Assembly: GCA_041538185.1 (NCBI GenBank) | Contig: JBGORM010000002.1 | Coordinates: 372,001 to 436,000, forward strand | Direction: 5' to 3' | Length of the DNA stretch: 64,000 bases | Source of the DNA: Melioribacteraceae bacterium 4301-Me | GTDB lineage: Bacteria; Bacteroidota; Ignavibacteria; Ignavibacteriales; Melioribacteraceae | Shown here: positions 9,709 through 19,628 of the stretch, one piece after another | How positions within the stretch are numbered: position 1 is the stretch's first letter | Layout of the letters: every line of letters starts with the position of its first letter | Translations under genes and position numbers: made by a program | The notes under the pieces: model-generated | Told to the model about the DNA's origin: nothing | Databases searched by the model: none | What the model saw: only the letters and a program-made list of their open reading frames with translations

Positions 9709-10410
9709 ATGCGAATTCGTTTAATAGTAATAATATTGTTAGCAGGAACTTTAATTTCATTTGCCCAACAAAAAAAAGGAGAGAAATTAACCTTGAAAAA
9801 TGAAGTAGATAAAATAAGTTACAGTATTGGTCACAATATTGGGAAAAGTTTAACTGACCCTGATATTGAAGTTAACCTTGATGTGTTAATTGCGGGTATT
9901 AAAGATGCAGTTAATGGAAATCAAAGTCTTTTAACAGATGAGGAAATTAGTCAAGTCCTTACAGCATTTAATCAACAATTGATGAGTAAAAAGCAAGCTG
10001 CAAATAATTTATTAAAAGAAAAAAACAAGCAAGCTAGTCAGAAATTTTTGGAAGAAAACAAGAAAAAAGATGGAGTTGTTGCATTGCCAGACGGCTTACA
10101 GTACAAAGTTTTATTGAGCGGAAATGGTCCTCAGCCTACAGATACAAGTATCGTTAAAGTTAACTACAAAGGCAGTCTAATTGATGGAACTGAATTTGAT
10201 AGCTCATACAAAAGAGGTGAACCTGCAGAATTTCAACTTAACAGAGTAATTAAGGGATGGACAGAAGCACTTAAACTAATGCATGTTGGCGATAAGTGGG
10301 AATTATACATTCCACCTGAATTAGCTTATGGGGAGAACGGCGCTGGAGGTGTTATAGGTCCTAACGAAGTTTTAATCTTTGAAGTCGAACTGCTCGATAT
10401 AGTGAAATAA
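9709..10410 (+). CDS. FKBP-type peptidyl-prolyl isomerase (FkpA/Mip-like)
   Basis: A 233-residue exported PPIase. A signal peptide (about residues 1-20) is followed by the helical dimerisation domain typical of FkpA/Mip ([19 protein letters not shown]) and then the FKBP catalytic domain from about residue 125 ([47 protein letters not shown]). It acts as a periplasmic chaperone/isomerase. An ATG at 9697 is also in frame. I prefer 9709 because the signal peptide then begins with a basic residue and GGTGAT sits just upstream. Confidence 0.92.
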   Translation: MRIRLIVIILLAGTLISFAQQKKGEKLTLKNEVDKISYSIGHNIGKSLTDPDIEVNLDVLIAGIKDAVNGNQSLLTDEEISQVLTAFNQQLMSKKQAANNLLKEKNKQASQKFLEENKKKDGVVALPDGLQYKVLLSGNGPQPTDTSIVKVNYKGSLIDGTEFDSSYKRGEPAEFQLNRVIKGWTEALKLMHVGDKWELYIPPELAYGENGAGGVIGPNEVLIFEVELLDIVK

Positions 10411-10435
10411 TCAATCTGCTGTAGGGGGTGACTAA

Positions 10436-10456
10436 TGAGAATTCACCACGTTGTGG
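10436..10456 (+). repeat. Dispersed palindromic repeat, copy A
   Basis: GAATTCACCACGTTGTGG within this interval matches 17 of 18 bases with a second copy at 58384-58401. The core CCAC-GTT-GTGG can form a hairpin. It sits between the convergent FKBP and gatB genes. The gap is also bounded by an imperfect inverted repeat, GGTGACTAA near 10426 and TTAGTCATCC near 10545, though the gatB stop overlaps the right arm. Confidence 0.5.
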
Positions 10457-10548
10457 AAAGTAATTTTTCAGTTAATAATCCGCAGGAGTATTTTTGTAGA
10501 CGGTTTTATTTTTTTTGTGTATACTCTTTAAAAAATCTTGCTTTTTAG

Positions 10549-12006
10549 TCATCCCTCTGAAGAACTTTTTATTGTATTTAATTTGTTCCTCAAAATCTCA
10601 TTTACCATTTGAGGATTTGCTTTGCCTTTAGTTGCTTTCATAATTTGTCCAACTAAAAAGCCTAAGACTTTTTCTTTGCCTGATAAATACTCTTCAACTT
10701 GAGATTTATTATTATTTAGAATCTCGTTAATTATCTTGTCGATGAAATCGGTATCTGTAATTTGGATTAGATTTTTTTCTTTTACAATTTTTTCGGGTTC
10801 GTTTCCGCTATTGAGCATATCAGTAAAAATTTCTTTTGCAATTTTACCGCTGATTGTACCATTATCAATTAAATTAATTAGCTTACCAATATTTTGTGGC
10901 AATATTGGGAAATCTTTAATGTCAATCTTTTCTTCATTTACTATTTTTAAAACGTCAACCATAATCCAATTACTGGCAGCTTTATAATTATTTGTTATTT
11001 TTATGACGTTTTCATAGTAATCTGCTAACTCACGAGAAGAAGTTAAAATTTCTGCATCGTAAGATGGCAAATTAAAATCACGGATAAATCTATTTTTTCT
11101 TTTATCGGGCAGTTCGGGCATTGATTTAGCAATTTCGGCTTTCCATTTTTCATCTACAATTACAGGGACGAGGTCAGGGTCAGGAAAATACCTATAGTCG
11201 TGTGCTTCTTCTTTAGTGCGCATTGGGGTAATTTTATTTAAGTCGGGATTCCATAACAATGTTTGTTGAACAACCTTTCCTCCGGTTTCAATTATATCAA
11301 TCTGCCTTTCAATTTCATATTCTAATGCTTTCTCAACAAAACGGAAAGAGTTCATATTTTTAACTTCTGTTTTGGTTCCTAATTTATTATCACCTTTTAA
11401 TCTAATGGAAACATTTGCATCACATCTTAAGGAGCCTTCTTCCATATTGCCATCGCAAATGCCTAAATAAGTAACAATCTGTTTAAGTTTTGTAAGATAT
11501 AAATAAGCTTCGTGAGGGGAATTAATATCAGGTTCACTTACTATTTCAATAAGAGGAACACCGCATCGATTTGCATCTATTAACGTTTCGTAACCAATAT
11601 CATGAACTAATTTGCCGGCATCCTCTTCCATATGAATCCTTCGTATACGAATTTTTTTTGAAAAACCATTATTGTCATCTATAATTAAGTATCCATTTTG
11701 GCAGATAGGTTTTTCGAATTGTGAAATTTGGTATCCCTTTGGTAAGTCTGGATAAAAATAATTTTTTCTTGCCATAATTGATTTTTTATTAATTGTGCAA
11801 TTGACTGCCATACCCATAAGTACGCTAAACTCAACCACTCTTTTGTTAAGAACTGGCAATATTCCGGGGTGACCAAGACAGACTGGGCATACGTTTGAGT
11901 TCGGTGGATTTCCAAATTTTGTAGAGCACCCACAGAATATTTTTGTATCGGTTAATAATTGAGCATGCACTTCAAGACCAATTACAGCCTCGTATTTTTC
12001 ATTCAT
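10549..12006 (-). CDS. gatB: Asp/Glu-tRNA amidotransferase subunit B
   Basis: A 485-residue GatB. It begins [13 protein letters not shown], has the zinc-finger region ([19 protein letters not shown]), the [15 protein letters not shown] and [12 protein letters not shown] segments of the kinase-like domain, and the C-terminal helical and YqeY-like tail ending near [14 protein letters not shown]. With GatA and GatC it converts mischarged Glu-tRNA(Gln) or Asp-tRNA(Asn) to the correct aminoacyl-tRNA. An in-frame TTG at 12021 would add five residues; the ATG at 12006 fits the family. gatC lies about 17 kb away (29035), and gatA is not in the window. Confidence 0.96.
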   Translation of the reverse strand: MNEKYEAVIGLEVHAQLLTDTKIFCGCSTKFGNPPNSNVCPVCLGHPGILPVLNKRVVEFSVLMGMAVNCTINKKSIMARKNYFYPDLPKGYQISQFEKPICQNGYLIIDDNNGFSKKIRIRRIHMEEDAGKLVHDIGYETLIDANRCGVPLIEIVSEPDINSPHEAYLYLTKLKQIVTYLGICDGNMEEGSLRCDANVSIRLKGDNKLGTKTEVKNMNSFRFVEKALEYEIERQIDIIETGGKVVQQTLLWNPDLNKITPMRTKEEAHDYRYFPDPDLVPVIVDEKWKAEIAKSMPELPDKRKNRFIRDFNLPSYDAEILTSSRELADYYENVIKITNNYKAASNWIMVDVLKIVNEEKIDIKDFPILPQNIGKLINLIDNGTISGKIAKEIFTDMLNSGNEPEKIVKEKNLIQITDTDFIDKIINEILNNNKSQVEEYLSGKEKVLGFLVGQIMKATKGKANPQMVNEILRNKLNTIKSSSEG

Positions 12007-12123
12007 TTTATATACTCTCAAATTTCTTTTGCGAATATAAGAATTTAAAAGCTATCCAGTTCATATTTTACTTTCTAAAATTATTTGTAAATTTTAAAAG
12101 CTTTTTAATGAAAGGAATAAACA

Positions 12124-12855
12124 ATGCAATTAGATGTTCTTGTTTTTGCAGCTCACCCTGATGATGCTGAACTTGGAATGGGAGGAACAATAGCCAAACT
12201 CATCAATTCTAAAATTAAAGTTGGTGTAATTGATCTTTCTAAAGGTGAAATGGGAACTCGTGGCTCAGCTGAAACTAGAAAAAAAGAAGCACTTAAAGCA
12301 GCAAAAATTCTAAATCTTTCTTTAAGAGAAAATTTAGGAATAAAAGATGGCAGCATAAAGCTGAATGAAAAACATATTAACGCTGTTGTAAAAAAAATTC
12401 GCCAATATCAGCCGCAAATAATATTTGCACCTTATAAAAATGATAGGCACCCTGATCACATAGGGACAAGCAGAATTGTTAAAGAAGCCTTTTTTTATTC
12501 GGGACTTACAAAGGTGATAACTAAACTAAATGGAAAAATTCAAGTGCCTTATCGCCCCAAAAAAATTTTTTATTATATGCAAAACATTGAATTTTACCCT
12601 TCATTTGTCGTTGATATAAGTGACACTTTCCAAACAAAAATGGAGTCCGTTTTGGCTTATAAAACTCAGTTTTTTAATCCAGAAAGCAGAGAACCAGAAA
12701 CTTTTATTAGTCAACCTAATTTTTTGAAATTTGTTGAAGCACGTGCTAAAAACTACGGTTTTAGGATAGGCAAAGATTACGGCGAGCCGTTTTATTCGGA
12801 GGATTTAATTGAACTTGATCTTTCAAATTATATCTTTAGCGGGGAGGTAAAATGA
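12124..12855 (+). CDS. bshB1: Bacillithiol biosynthesis deacetylase BshB1
   Basis: A 243-residue PIG-L/LmbE-family zinc deacetylase. The metal motif is H11-P-D-D, with a second motif NDRHPDH near residue 113. The length and segments such as GVIDLSKGEMGTRG and the RENLGIKDG region match BshB1 rather than mycothiol MshB. It removes the acetyl group from GlcNAc-malate in bacillithiol synthesis. It is coupled to the next gene by a 4-base ATGA overlap. bshA and bshC are not in this window. Confidence 0.9.
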   Translation: MQLDVLVFAAHPDDAELGMGGTIAKLINSKIKVGVIDLSKGEMGTRGSAETRKKEALKAAKILNLSLRENLGIKDGSIKLNEKHINAVVKKIRQYQPQIIFAPYKNDRHPDHIGTSRIVKEAFFYSGLTKVITKLNGKIQVPYRPKKIFYYMQNIEFYPSFVVDISDTFQTKMESVLAYKTQFFNPESREPETFISQPNFLKFVEARAKNYGFRIGKDYGEPFYSEDLIELDLSNYIFSGEVK

Positions 12856-13706
12856 AAATTGCATTTATTGGTACCGGTTTAATGGGTTCTGCTATGATTA
12901 AAAATTTAATTGCAGATAGGTATCTATTAAATATCTATAACAGAACTAAGGCTAAAACTGATGAATTAAAAAATCTTGGCGCAATAGTAACAGATACGCC
13001 TAAACTTGCAATTGATAACTCTGAAATTGTTATTACTATGCTCTCTGATTACAGTGCCATCTCTTCTGTATTATTTACAAATGAAATAGTTTTTAAGGAT
13101 AAGACTGTTATTCAAATGAGTACAATTGCACCAGATGAAAGTTTATTACTGAAAGAACGCATTGAAAAATTGCATGGAAATTATTTGGAAGCACCAGTCT
13201 TAGGTAGTGTTCCACAAATTCAAAATAGAACTTTGATCACTTTAATCGGTGCGACCGAGAAACAATATGAGAAATTTAAAACTTTGTTCGAAAGTTTTGG
13301 AAAAGATGTAATACTAATTGGAGAAGTAGGCAAAGCCTCTGCACTTAAACTTGCATTTAATCAATTAATTGCTGCTGAATGTGCAATGTTTAGCTTAAGC
13401 TTGGGATATGTTCGTAAAAAAGAAATTGAAGTTGATAAATTTATGTCGATATTAAAAAAAAGCGCATTCTTTGCCCCTTCTTTCGCAGCTAAATTGAATA
13501 ATTATTTGAATGACAATTACTCTAATCCTCATTTCCCCCTAAAACACATGCTGAAAGATATTAACCTCGTTTATTCAGAACTGCAAAAGCAAAATATTAA
13601 TACACTACCATTAGAAGGTGTGAAAAAAATTTTAGAACTATCGATAAAAAATAATTTGGATGATTTAGATTACTCTGCCATGTATAAAATTATTAATGAC
13701 AAATAA
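12852..13706 (+). CDS. NAD(P)-dependent beta-hydroxyacid dehydrogenase (3-HIBDH/GLYR-like)
   Basis: A 284-residue two-domain dehydrogenase. The N-terminal Rossmann fold has GTGLMGSAMIKNL, followed by NRTKAK. The substrate segment is EAPVLGSVPQIQ, and the catalytic Lys lies in GKASALKLAFNQ. The family includes 3-hydroxyisobutyrate dehydrogenase and glyoxylate/succinic semialdehyde reductases, and the substrate cannot be chosen here. It overlaps bshB1 by 4 bases and is followed 15 bases later by a DASS transporter, so the three may form one transcript. Confidence 0.88.
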   Translation: MKIAFIGTGLMGSAMIKNLIADRYLLNIYNRTKAKTDELKNLGAIVTDTPKLAIDNSEIVITMLSDYSAISSVLFTNEIVFKDKTVIQMSTIAPDESLLLKERIEKLHGNYLEAPVLGSVPQIQNRTLITLIGATEKQYEKFKTLFESFGKDVILIGEVGKASALKLAFNQLIAAECAMFSLSLGYVRKKEIEVDKFMSILKKSAFFAPSFAAKLNNYLNDNYSNPHFPLKHMLKDINLVYSELQKQNINTLPLEGVKKILELSIKNNLDDLDYSAMYKIINDK

Positions 13707-13721
13707 ATCTCTGGATAATTA

Positions 13722-15215
13722 ATGGGAGTAACAAACGAGTTTAAACTAAAGACAAAACATATCAAGTTAACTGGGTTTTTATTAGCATGTCTTTTCTTCA
13801 TATTATTTATGGTTCTTGTTAATTTTGATAAGTCACATCAAGCTGCGAAATTAGTTGCAGGCGTTGCTATTTTAATGTCTGTTTTATGGATTACTGAGGC
13901 AATTCCACTTGCTGTAACTTCTTTAATTCCTTTAGTGTTATTTCCATTTTTAGGCTTGCTTAGTGCTGAAGAGGTATCAAGGGCATATATAAATTCAACA
14001 ATTTTTCTTTTTATGGGCGGTTTTCTGATTGCAATTGCAATGGAAAAATGGGGTCTTCATAAGAGAATCGCATTAAATTTAATTTCTGCTTTTGGAAAAA
14101 GTCCAGCTAAAATTATTATGGGATTTATGGTAGCAAGCGGCTTTATTTCCATGTGGATTTCAAATACAGCAACAGCAGTAATGATTTTGCCAATAGGTCT
14201 TGCAATTTTGTATAAATTGGAAAATGAATTTGGTCAAGAGAAAAGTCAAAAATTTTCTATAGCACTTATGTTGGGCATTGCCTATGCGTGTTCCATTGGT
14301 GGCATTGCAACTTTAATAGGTACACCGCCTAATTTAGTTTTCCAAAGGATTTATGCAATTACGTTTCCTCATCAACAGCAAATTATGTTTGGTGATTGGA
14401 TGAAGTTTGGTGTGCCGCTTTCATTGGCGATGCTGATATTAGCTTGGTTTTTAATTACACAAGTTTTTTATAAGAGTGATAAAAGTTTAGTTATTGATGC
14501 TGGATTAATTAAATCAGAAAAAAAATCTCTTGGTAAAATGAGTTTCGAAGAAAAAGCTGTAGCAGTAGTTTTTATTCTAACTTCGTTATTATGGATATTT
14601 AGAGTAGAACTTAATCTTGGATTTGCAAAAATTCCTGGCTGGTCACAATTGTTTTCCAAAAGTAATATGATTGATGATGGCACTGTAGCTATAACCATGG
14701 GAGTAATTTTGTTTCTAATCCCTGTTAAAAACTATCAAAGTGGTGAAAACTTTATTCTTAGTGAAACTGCTATTAGAAAAATTCCTTGGGAGATAATTTT
14801 ACTTTTTGGAGGTGGCTTTGCTTTGGCAGATGGTTTTGTTAAAAGCGGCTTATCTGAATTGATAGGTAATCAATTCGCCGGACTAAAACATTTCCCTGTA
14901 GTAATGCTTATAGCTGCTGTTTGTTTAGTTATTGTATTACTTACTGAGTTGACATCTAACACTGCAACAGCCCAAATTGTTTTACCTATCTTAGCTTCGC
15001 TTTCTATCGAATTGAATATTAATCCCTTTTTGTTGATGATACCTGCAACAATCGCTGCTTCAATGGCATTTATGCTGCCAGTTGCAACCCCTCCAAATGC
15101 AATTGTCTTTGGAAGCCAAAGACTTAAAGTTTTTGATATGCTTAAAGTGGGTATAGTGCTCGACTTAATTGGCGTAGTAATTATGACCGTTTTTATTTAT
15201 TTCTACTTATCATAA
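13722..15215 (+). CDS. DASS-family anion symporter (SLC13-like)
   Basis: A 497-residue inner-membrane transporter of the divalent anion:sodium symporter family, with about 11-12 hydrophobic segments. Both pseudo-symmetric halves carry the family signature: WISNTATAVMILP with GTPPNLVF in the first, and TSNTATAQIVLP with ATPPNAIVFGS in the second. These SNT and PP loops bind carboxylate and sodium. Likely substrates are C4-dicarboxylates, but sulfate or phosphate cannot be excluded. It follows the beta-hydroxyacid dehydrogenase with a 15-base gap, consistent with organic acid metabolism. Confidence 0.9.
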   Translation: MGVTNEFKLKTKHIKLTGFLLACLFFILFMVLVNFDKSHQAAKLVAGVAILMSVLWITEAIPLAVTSLIPLVLFPFLGLLSAEEVSRAYINSTIFLFMGGFLIAIAMEKWGLHKRIALNLISAFGKSPAKIIMGFMVASGFISMWISNTATAVMILPIGLAILYKLENEFGQEKSQKFSIALMLGIAYACSIGGIATLIGTPPNLVFQRIYAITFPHQQQIMFGDWMKFGVPLSLAMLILAWFLITQVFYKSDKSLVIDAGLIKSEKKSLGKMSFEEKAVAVVFILTSLLWIFRVELNLGFAKIPGWSQLFSKSNMIDDGTVAITMGVILFLIPVKNYQSGENFILSETAIRKIPWEIILLFGGGFALADGFVKSGLSELIGNQFAGLKHFPVVMLIAAVCLVIVLLTELTSNTATAQIVLPILASLSIELNINPFLLMIPATIAASMAFMLPVATPPNAIVFGSQRLKVFDMLKVGIVLDLIGVVIMTVFIYFYLS

Positions 15216-15281
15216 TGAACTGCTATTTAACTAACATTCAACAGAAAAACACATAGCATAATTAAAAAGATAAAATTGATT

Positions 15282-16496
15282 ATGACAAAAATTATCTTGA
15301 AAAAGAACGAAGAGAAGCGAATAAAACAAGGACATCTATGGGTATTTAGCAATGAAATAGAAAGGCGAATGCATCTCATAAATGTGGATTTGCCCAAAAG
15401 TATCGATGATGAAAGTAAAGTACAAAATGGTGAGATTGTGGAGGTATATGACTATAAAAATAATTTTTTAGGATTGGGCTTTTTTAATAGTAACTCGCTC
15501 ATTTCCATAAGAATGATTACGAATCAAAGGTATATTAATCTAAAAGAATTGCTTGAGGAGCGCCTTCTTGCTGCTTATGCCTTTAGAAAATTAGCTTATC
15601 CTGAAAGAAATTCATTCCGAATGGTCTTCAGCGAGAGCGATTTTATTCCCGGATTAATAATCGATAAATATAACAATACTTTTGTACTCCAGATTTATTC
15701 TGCTGGAATTCAAAAAAATATTGACATAATAATAGACATATTAAAAAATAGATTTAATGCTGAAAACATTTTTACCAAGAACGAACCCTATTTTAGAAAA
15801 TTAGAGGGATTACCTGAAGAGGACCAAATTTTCTTAGGTAACAGAGCAGAAGAGATAATTAATATTAATGGAGTAAAGTTTAAAATAGACTTTGAGAACG
15901 CTCACAAGACAGGCTTTTATTTTGACCAGTGTGATAATAGAATTTTTACAGCAAGTTTTTGTAAAGATAAAGATGTTTTAGATTGTTTCTGTAATTCGGG
16001 CGGATTTGGACTTCATGCAATTAAAGAAGGGGCTAAATCAGTTGTTTTTGTAGATTCATCTATTCATGAAATTAAATCGGTTGAAGCAAATTATAAACTC
16101 AACAACTTTAACGCACAAATTGAACTCGTGTGTGAAGATGTGTTTAATTTTTTAGAGAAAACAGTGTTAAATGGTAATAAATTTGACGTAGTAATCTTAG
16201 ACCCGCCAGCTTTCGCCAAAAAAAAGAAATCGCTGCCCCAGGCAATTAAAGGATACGAAAAACTAAATAAATTGGCTATGCAAGTTGTTAAAAATGGTGG
16301 TTTATTATTCACTTCTTCTTGCTCGTTCCATCTTAAAAAAGAAAATTTTCTTTTAGCCGTTAACAATGCATCACTTAAAGCAAAAAAGCATGTTCAAATG
16401 TTCTACTTTAATAATGCATCTAAAGACCATTTAGCATTACCCTCAATGGAAGAAACGGTCTATCTTAAATTTGCTTCATTTGTAGTTAGTTCATGA
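15282..16496 (+). CDS. RlmI-like class I rRNA methyltransferase
   Basis: A 404-residue SAM-dependent methyltransferase. It has an N-terminal PUA-like domain (KNEEKRIKQGHLWVFSNEIE, about residues 1-80), a central EEHD-type domain, and a C-terminal Rossmann methyltransferase domain with VLDCFCNSGGFGLHA (SAM motif I) and VILDPPAFAK (motif IV). This layout is that of RlmI/RlmK-type 23S rRNA m5C methyltransferases. A late SSCSFHL segment carries a Cys as in that group. The ATG at 15282 is preferred over a TTG at 15276. The exact rRNA target is not shown by sequence. Confidence 0.88.
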   Translation: MTKIILKKNEEKRIKQGHLWVFSNEIERRMHLINVDLPKSIDDESKVQNGEIVEVYDYKNNFLGLGFFNSNSLISIRMITNQRYINLKELLEERLLAAYAFRKLAYPERNSFRMVFSESDFIPGLIIDKYNNTFVLQIYSAGIQKNIDIIIDILKNRFNAENIFTKNEPYFRKLEGLPEEDQIFLGNRAEEIININGVKFKIDFENAHKTGFYFDQCDNRIFTASFCKDKDVLDCFCNSGGFGLHAIKEGAKSVVFVDSSIHEIKSVEANYKLNNFNAQIELVCEDVFNFLEKTVLNGNKFDVVILDPPAFAKKKKSLPQAIKGYEKLNKLAMQVVKNGGLLFTSSCSFHLKKENFLLAVNNASLKAKKHVQMFYFNNASKDHLALPSMEETVYLKFASFVVSS

Positions 16497-16734
16497 GTAA
16501 GTTTTTGCAGAATGGTGAGTAGATATAATTTATTATATTCGCATCCAGCAAGTTTTTAACTTAGCACAAAATTATTTTATCTTGATTAATGAATTCATTT
16601 TCTTGCAAGTACCATAATTAGTGTCTTCAATAATTAATTGAACACTTTATAAAGATTTTAATCTGATAATCCAAAGCAATGGGAACGAACTAAATATTAA
16701 TTTTGTAGAAAACCCGTCAAATTTTTAGTAAAAA

Positions 16735-16740
16735 AGGAGG
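16735..16740 (+). promoter_or_regulatory. Strong Shine-Dalgarno deciding the moxR TTG start
   Basis: A perfect AGGAGG lies five bases before a TTG at 16746. This fixes the non-ATG start of the first gene of the Bat operon. TAATTTTG at 16698-16705 fits the Bacteroidota -7 consensus TAnnTTTG, but I found no matching -33 TTTG, so a promoter is only a possibility. Confidence 0.75.
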
Positions 16741-16745
16741 TTCGC

Positions 16746-17732
16746 TTGGAAATAACAGAGCTCAATGAAAAAATTAAAAGAGAAAGTGAATTTGTGGATG
16801 TTTTATTAAATGAAATTGGTAAGGCGATAGTAGGACAGAAATATATGGTAGAACGGTTGATAGTGGGACTTCTTTCAAACGGTCACATTTTACTTGAGGG
16901 GGTACCTGGATTAGCAAAGACTCTTGCGATTAAATCCTTAGCTGCATCAATGAAAGCTAAATTTCAAAGAATACAATTCACGCCGGATTTACTTCCAGCT
17001 GATTTAATTGGCACTTTAATATACAATCAAAAAGATGGAAATTTTACTATTAAGAAGGGGCCAATTTTTTCTAATTTTATTTTGGCTGATGAAATCAATC
17101 GTGCGCCAGCTAAAGTTCAAAGCGCTTTGTTGGAAGCAATGCAAGAAAGACAAGTTACAATTAGCGAAACTACTTTTCCCCTCGAAGAACCATTTTTAGT
17201 CTTAGCCACTCAAAATCCAATTGAACAAGAAGGAACTTATCCGTTGCCCGAAGCTCAAGTCGATAGATTTATGCTTAAAGTGAAAATTACTTATCCTACC
17301 AAAGAAGAAGAATTGAAAATAATGCGGCAAAATATTAGCGATTCAATGTTCAATAAAATTCAACCTGTTATTTCTCCAGAAACAATCTTAAAGGCTCGTA
17401 AGCTCGTGCAAGAAATTTATGTCGATGAAAAGATTGATAGATATATTTTAGATATAGTATTCGCTACACGTAATCCAAAGGACTATGGATTAGATGAACT
17501 GACTGAACTTATTAGTTATGGCGCTTCACCAAGAGCTACAATTAATTTAGCACTTGGTGCTAGGGCTTTGGCTTTTATAAAAAGAAGAGGTTATGTAATT
17601 CCTGAAGATGTAAGAAGCATCTGCATGGATGTTCTTAGGCATAGAGTTGCCGTTACATACGAAGCAGAAGCTGAAGAGATTTCATCTGAAAATATCATTC
17701 AAAAAATATTAAACAAAATTGAAGTGCCGTAA
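16746..17732 (+). CDS. MoxR-family AAA+ ATPase (BatABCDE operon)
   Basis: A 328-residue AAA+ ATPase. Walker A is GVPGLAKT (K58), Walker B lies in ILADEINRAPAK, and sensor 1 in LATQNPIEQEGTYPLPEAQ, all typical of MoxR. MoxR ATPases act as chaperone-like remodellers, usually paired with DUF58 and VWA proteins. It is the first gene of a collinear eight-gene run (16746-25031). The start is TTG supported by the AGGAGG five bases upstream. Confidence 0.93.
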   Translation: MEITELNEKIKRESEFVDVLLNEIGKAIVGQKYMVERLIVGLLSNGHILLEGVPGLAKTLAIKSLAASMKAKFQRIQFTPDLLPADLIGTLIYNQKDGNFTIKKGPIFSNFILADEINRAPAKVQSALLEAMQERQVTISETTFPLEEPFLVLATQNPIEQEGTYPLPEAQVDRFMLKVKITYPTKEEELKIMRQNISDSMFNKIQPVISPETILKARKLVQEIYVDEKIDRYILDIVFATRNPKDYGLDELTELISYGASPRATINLALGARALAFIKRRGYVIPEDVRSICMDVLRHRVAVTYEAEAEEISSENIIQKILNKIEVP

Positions 17733-17808
17733 ATGAAAAAACTATTTTGAAGTCTTATCATCTCTTCGAGTGAAAGACTGCAACATAATTAAAATTTACT
17801 TATAAGGT

Positions 17809-18684
17809 ATGCTTACAAAAGAATTGTTAAAGCAGGTTCGACAAATTGAAATTCGAACCAGGGGTTTAGTCAATGAGGTTTTTTCCGGTGAGTACCATTC
17901 GGTATTTAAGGGAAGGGGTATGGAGTTTTCTGAAGTTAGAGAATATCAAGTTGGAGATGATATTAGAAGCATAGACTGGAATGTTACGGCTAGATTTGGG
18001 CATCCATATGTAAAAATCTTTGAAGAAGAAAGAGAGCTTACTGTTATGCTTCTTGTTGATATGAGCGGATCTCTTTCATTTGGTAGCGTCGAAAAAACAA
18101 AACAACAAATTGCCGCCGAACTTAGCGCTATTCTTGCTTTCTCCGCTCTAAAAAATAATGATAAGGTAGGACTGATTTTATTTACAAATCAAATTGAAAA
18201 ATTTGTCCCGCCAAGAAAGGGTAGAAGCCACGTTCTTAGAATAATAAGAGAAGTTTTGTCTTTTATGCCTACAGGCAACAAAACGAGCATAAAAACTGCT
18301 CTTGAATATTTTAATCACGCTGTTAAAAAACGCTCAATAGTTTTTTTAATATCAGACTTTATTGATTTGGGATATGAAAAAATTTTAAAGATTGTTGGTG
18401 AAAAGCATGATTTAATTGGGATAGTATTAGACGATAGAAGAGAAAAAGAACTACCCAAAGTAGGCTTAGTAAAATTCCGAGATGCAGAGACAGGTGAAAT
18501 TAGGTATATAGATACAACTTCAGAGGATGTTATTAAATGGTTCAAGCAAGTAAATAAACAACGCGAACAGAACAGAAAGGCATTGTTTTTATCAAGTAAC
18601 CTGGATTCTATCGAAATTAATACTTCCTCTTCGTATGTAAAGCCTTTAGTGGATTTTTTTAAAATGAGAGAGAGAAGATGGTGA
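17809..18684 (+). CDS. DUF58 domain protein of the Bat operon
   Basis: A 291-residue cytoplasmic protein with the DUF58 signature GRGMEFSEVREYQVGDDIRSIDWN (about residues 34-57), followed by a VWA-like fold whose metal site begins VDMSGS near residue 84. DUF58 proteins accompany MoxR ATPases and probably bridge the ATPase and membrane VWA partners. It overlaps the next gene by 7 bases, consistent with translational coupling. No signal peptide or membrane segment is seen. Confidence 0.92.
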   Translation: MLTKELLKQVRQIEIRTRGLVNEVFSGEYHSVFKGRGMEFSEVREYQVGDDIRSIDWNVTARFGHPYVKIFEEERELTVMLLVDMSGSLSFGSVEKTKQQIAAELSAILAFSALKNNDKVGLILFTNQIEKFVPPRKGRSHVLRIIREVLSFMPTGNKTSIKTALEYFNHAVKKRSIVFLISDFIDLGYEKILKIVGEKHDLIGIVLDDRREKELPKVGLVKFRDAETGEIRYIDTTSEDVIKWFKQVNKQREQNRKALFLSSNLDSIEINTSSSYVKPLVDFFKMRERRW

Positions 18685-19628
18685 AGATTTTACGAGTCTT
18701 ACTTCTCCTTCTGTTCTATTCTTATATTGTTAGTGCACAGTCGATTCGCGTTAGCGCTTATTCGGATACATCAAATTATAATGTTGGTGATTACATTAAT
18801 TATCATATCGATATTGTTCGGGGGAAAAATGTAAAAATTTTTGTGCCGAATTTCGTCGATTCACTTAAAGGTGTCGATTTTATAGAACAAAAGCCCACTT
18901 ATTCAGAGGAAAGTAATAATCAAATTGTTGAAAAATATGTTTTTGTTTTTTCAAAGTATGATTCGGGTAAAGTAACCATTCCTCCTATTAAAATTTTTTA
19001 TACTGAAGGAAGCGACACCTCCAAAAAATACTTAGTTACTAATTCTGTTTCATTCATAGTTCATACTTTACCTGTAAAGCAAAATGAAGATATTAAAGAC
19101 GTAAAAGCCCCGCTTAAAATTAAGTTGAATATTTTATTAATAGTTACTCTTATTATTGTTTTATTACTTTTGCTAGCCGCGTTATTCTTTGGCTACAGAT
19201 ATTATAGAAAAAGGAAATTAAGCAGGGCAACAGCAACATCAGTAGTATCAGTGCCGCCACACGAGATTGCGATTTCAGCTTTGCGCAGTTTAGAGGATAG
19301 AAAGCTTTGGCAGCAAGGATTAATAAAAGAATATCACAGCGAAATAACTGAGATAATAAGACGTTACTTTGAAGCCCGCTTTGGTATACTGGCAATGGAA
19401 CAGCCTTCATCAGAATTGTTGGCTGAACTGAGCAAAATAAAAGAAGCAGAAGTAATTTATAATAAAACTAAAGAGTTTTTAACTAATGCTGATATGGTGA
19501 AGTTTGCTAAATTTCAACCCATGCCATCAATTAACGAAGAAATGATGAAACAAGCTTACGAAATAGTAAAAAATACAATTCCTGTATCAGTCGAAGAAAA
19601 TAACCTGGTGATAAAAAATGTTCAATAA
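18678..19628 (+). CDS. Short BatD-like membrane protein
   Basis: A 316-residue protein with a signal peptide (residues 1-20, ending SAQ), a beta-rich extracytoplasmic domain (about 21-135), one transmembrane helix (about 152-176) followed by basic residues, and a cytoplasmic helical domain (about 190-305). The same plan, Ig-like domain then helix then helical tail, is seen in the full BatD at 22420, and the two tails look related. I therefore call it a short BatD-like partner. It overlaps batA by 11 bases. The function in the complex is unknown. Confidence 0.75.
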   Translation: MVKILRVLLLLLFYSYIVSAQSIRVSAYSDTSNYNVGDYINYHIDIVRGKNVKIFVPNFVDSLKGVDFIEQKPTYSEESNNQIVEKYVFVFSKYDSGKVTIPPIKIFYTEGSDTSKKYLVTNSVSFIVHTLPVKQNEDIKDVKAPLKIKLNILLIVTLIIVLLLLLAALFFGYRYYRKRKLSRATATSVVSVPPHEIAISALRSLEDRKLWQQGLIKEYHSEITEIIRRYFEARFGILAMEQPSSELLAELSKIKEAEVIYNKTKEFLTNADMVKFAKFQPMPSINEEMMKQAYEIVKNTIPVSVEENNLVIKNVQ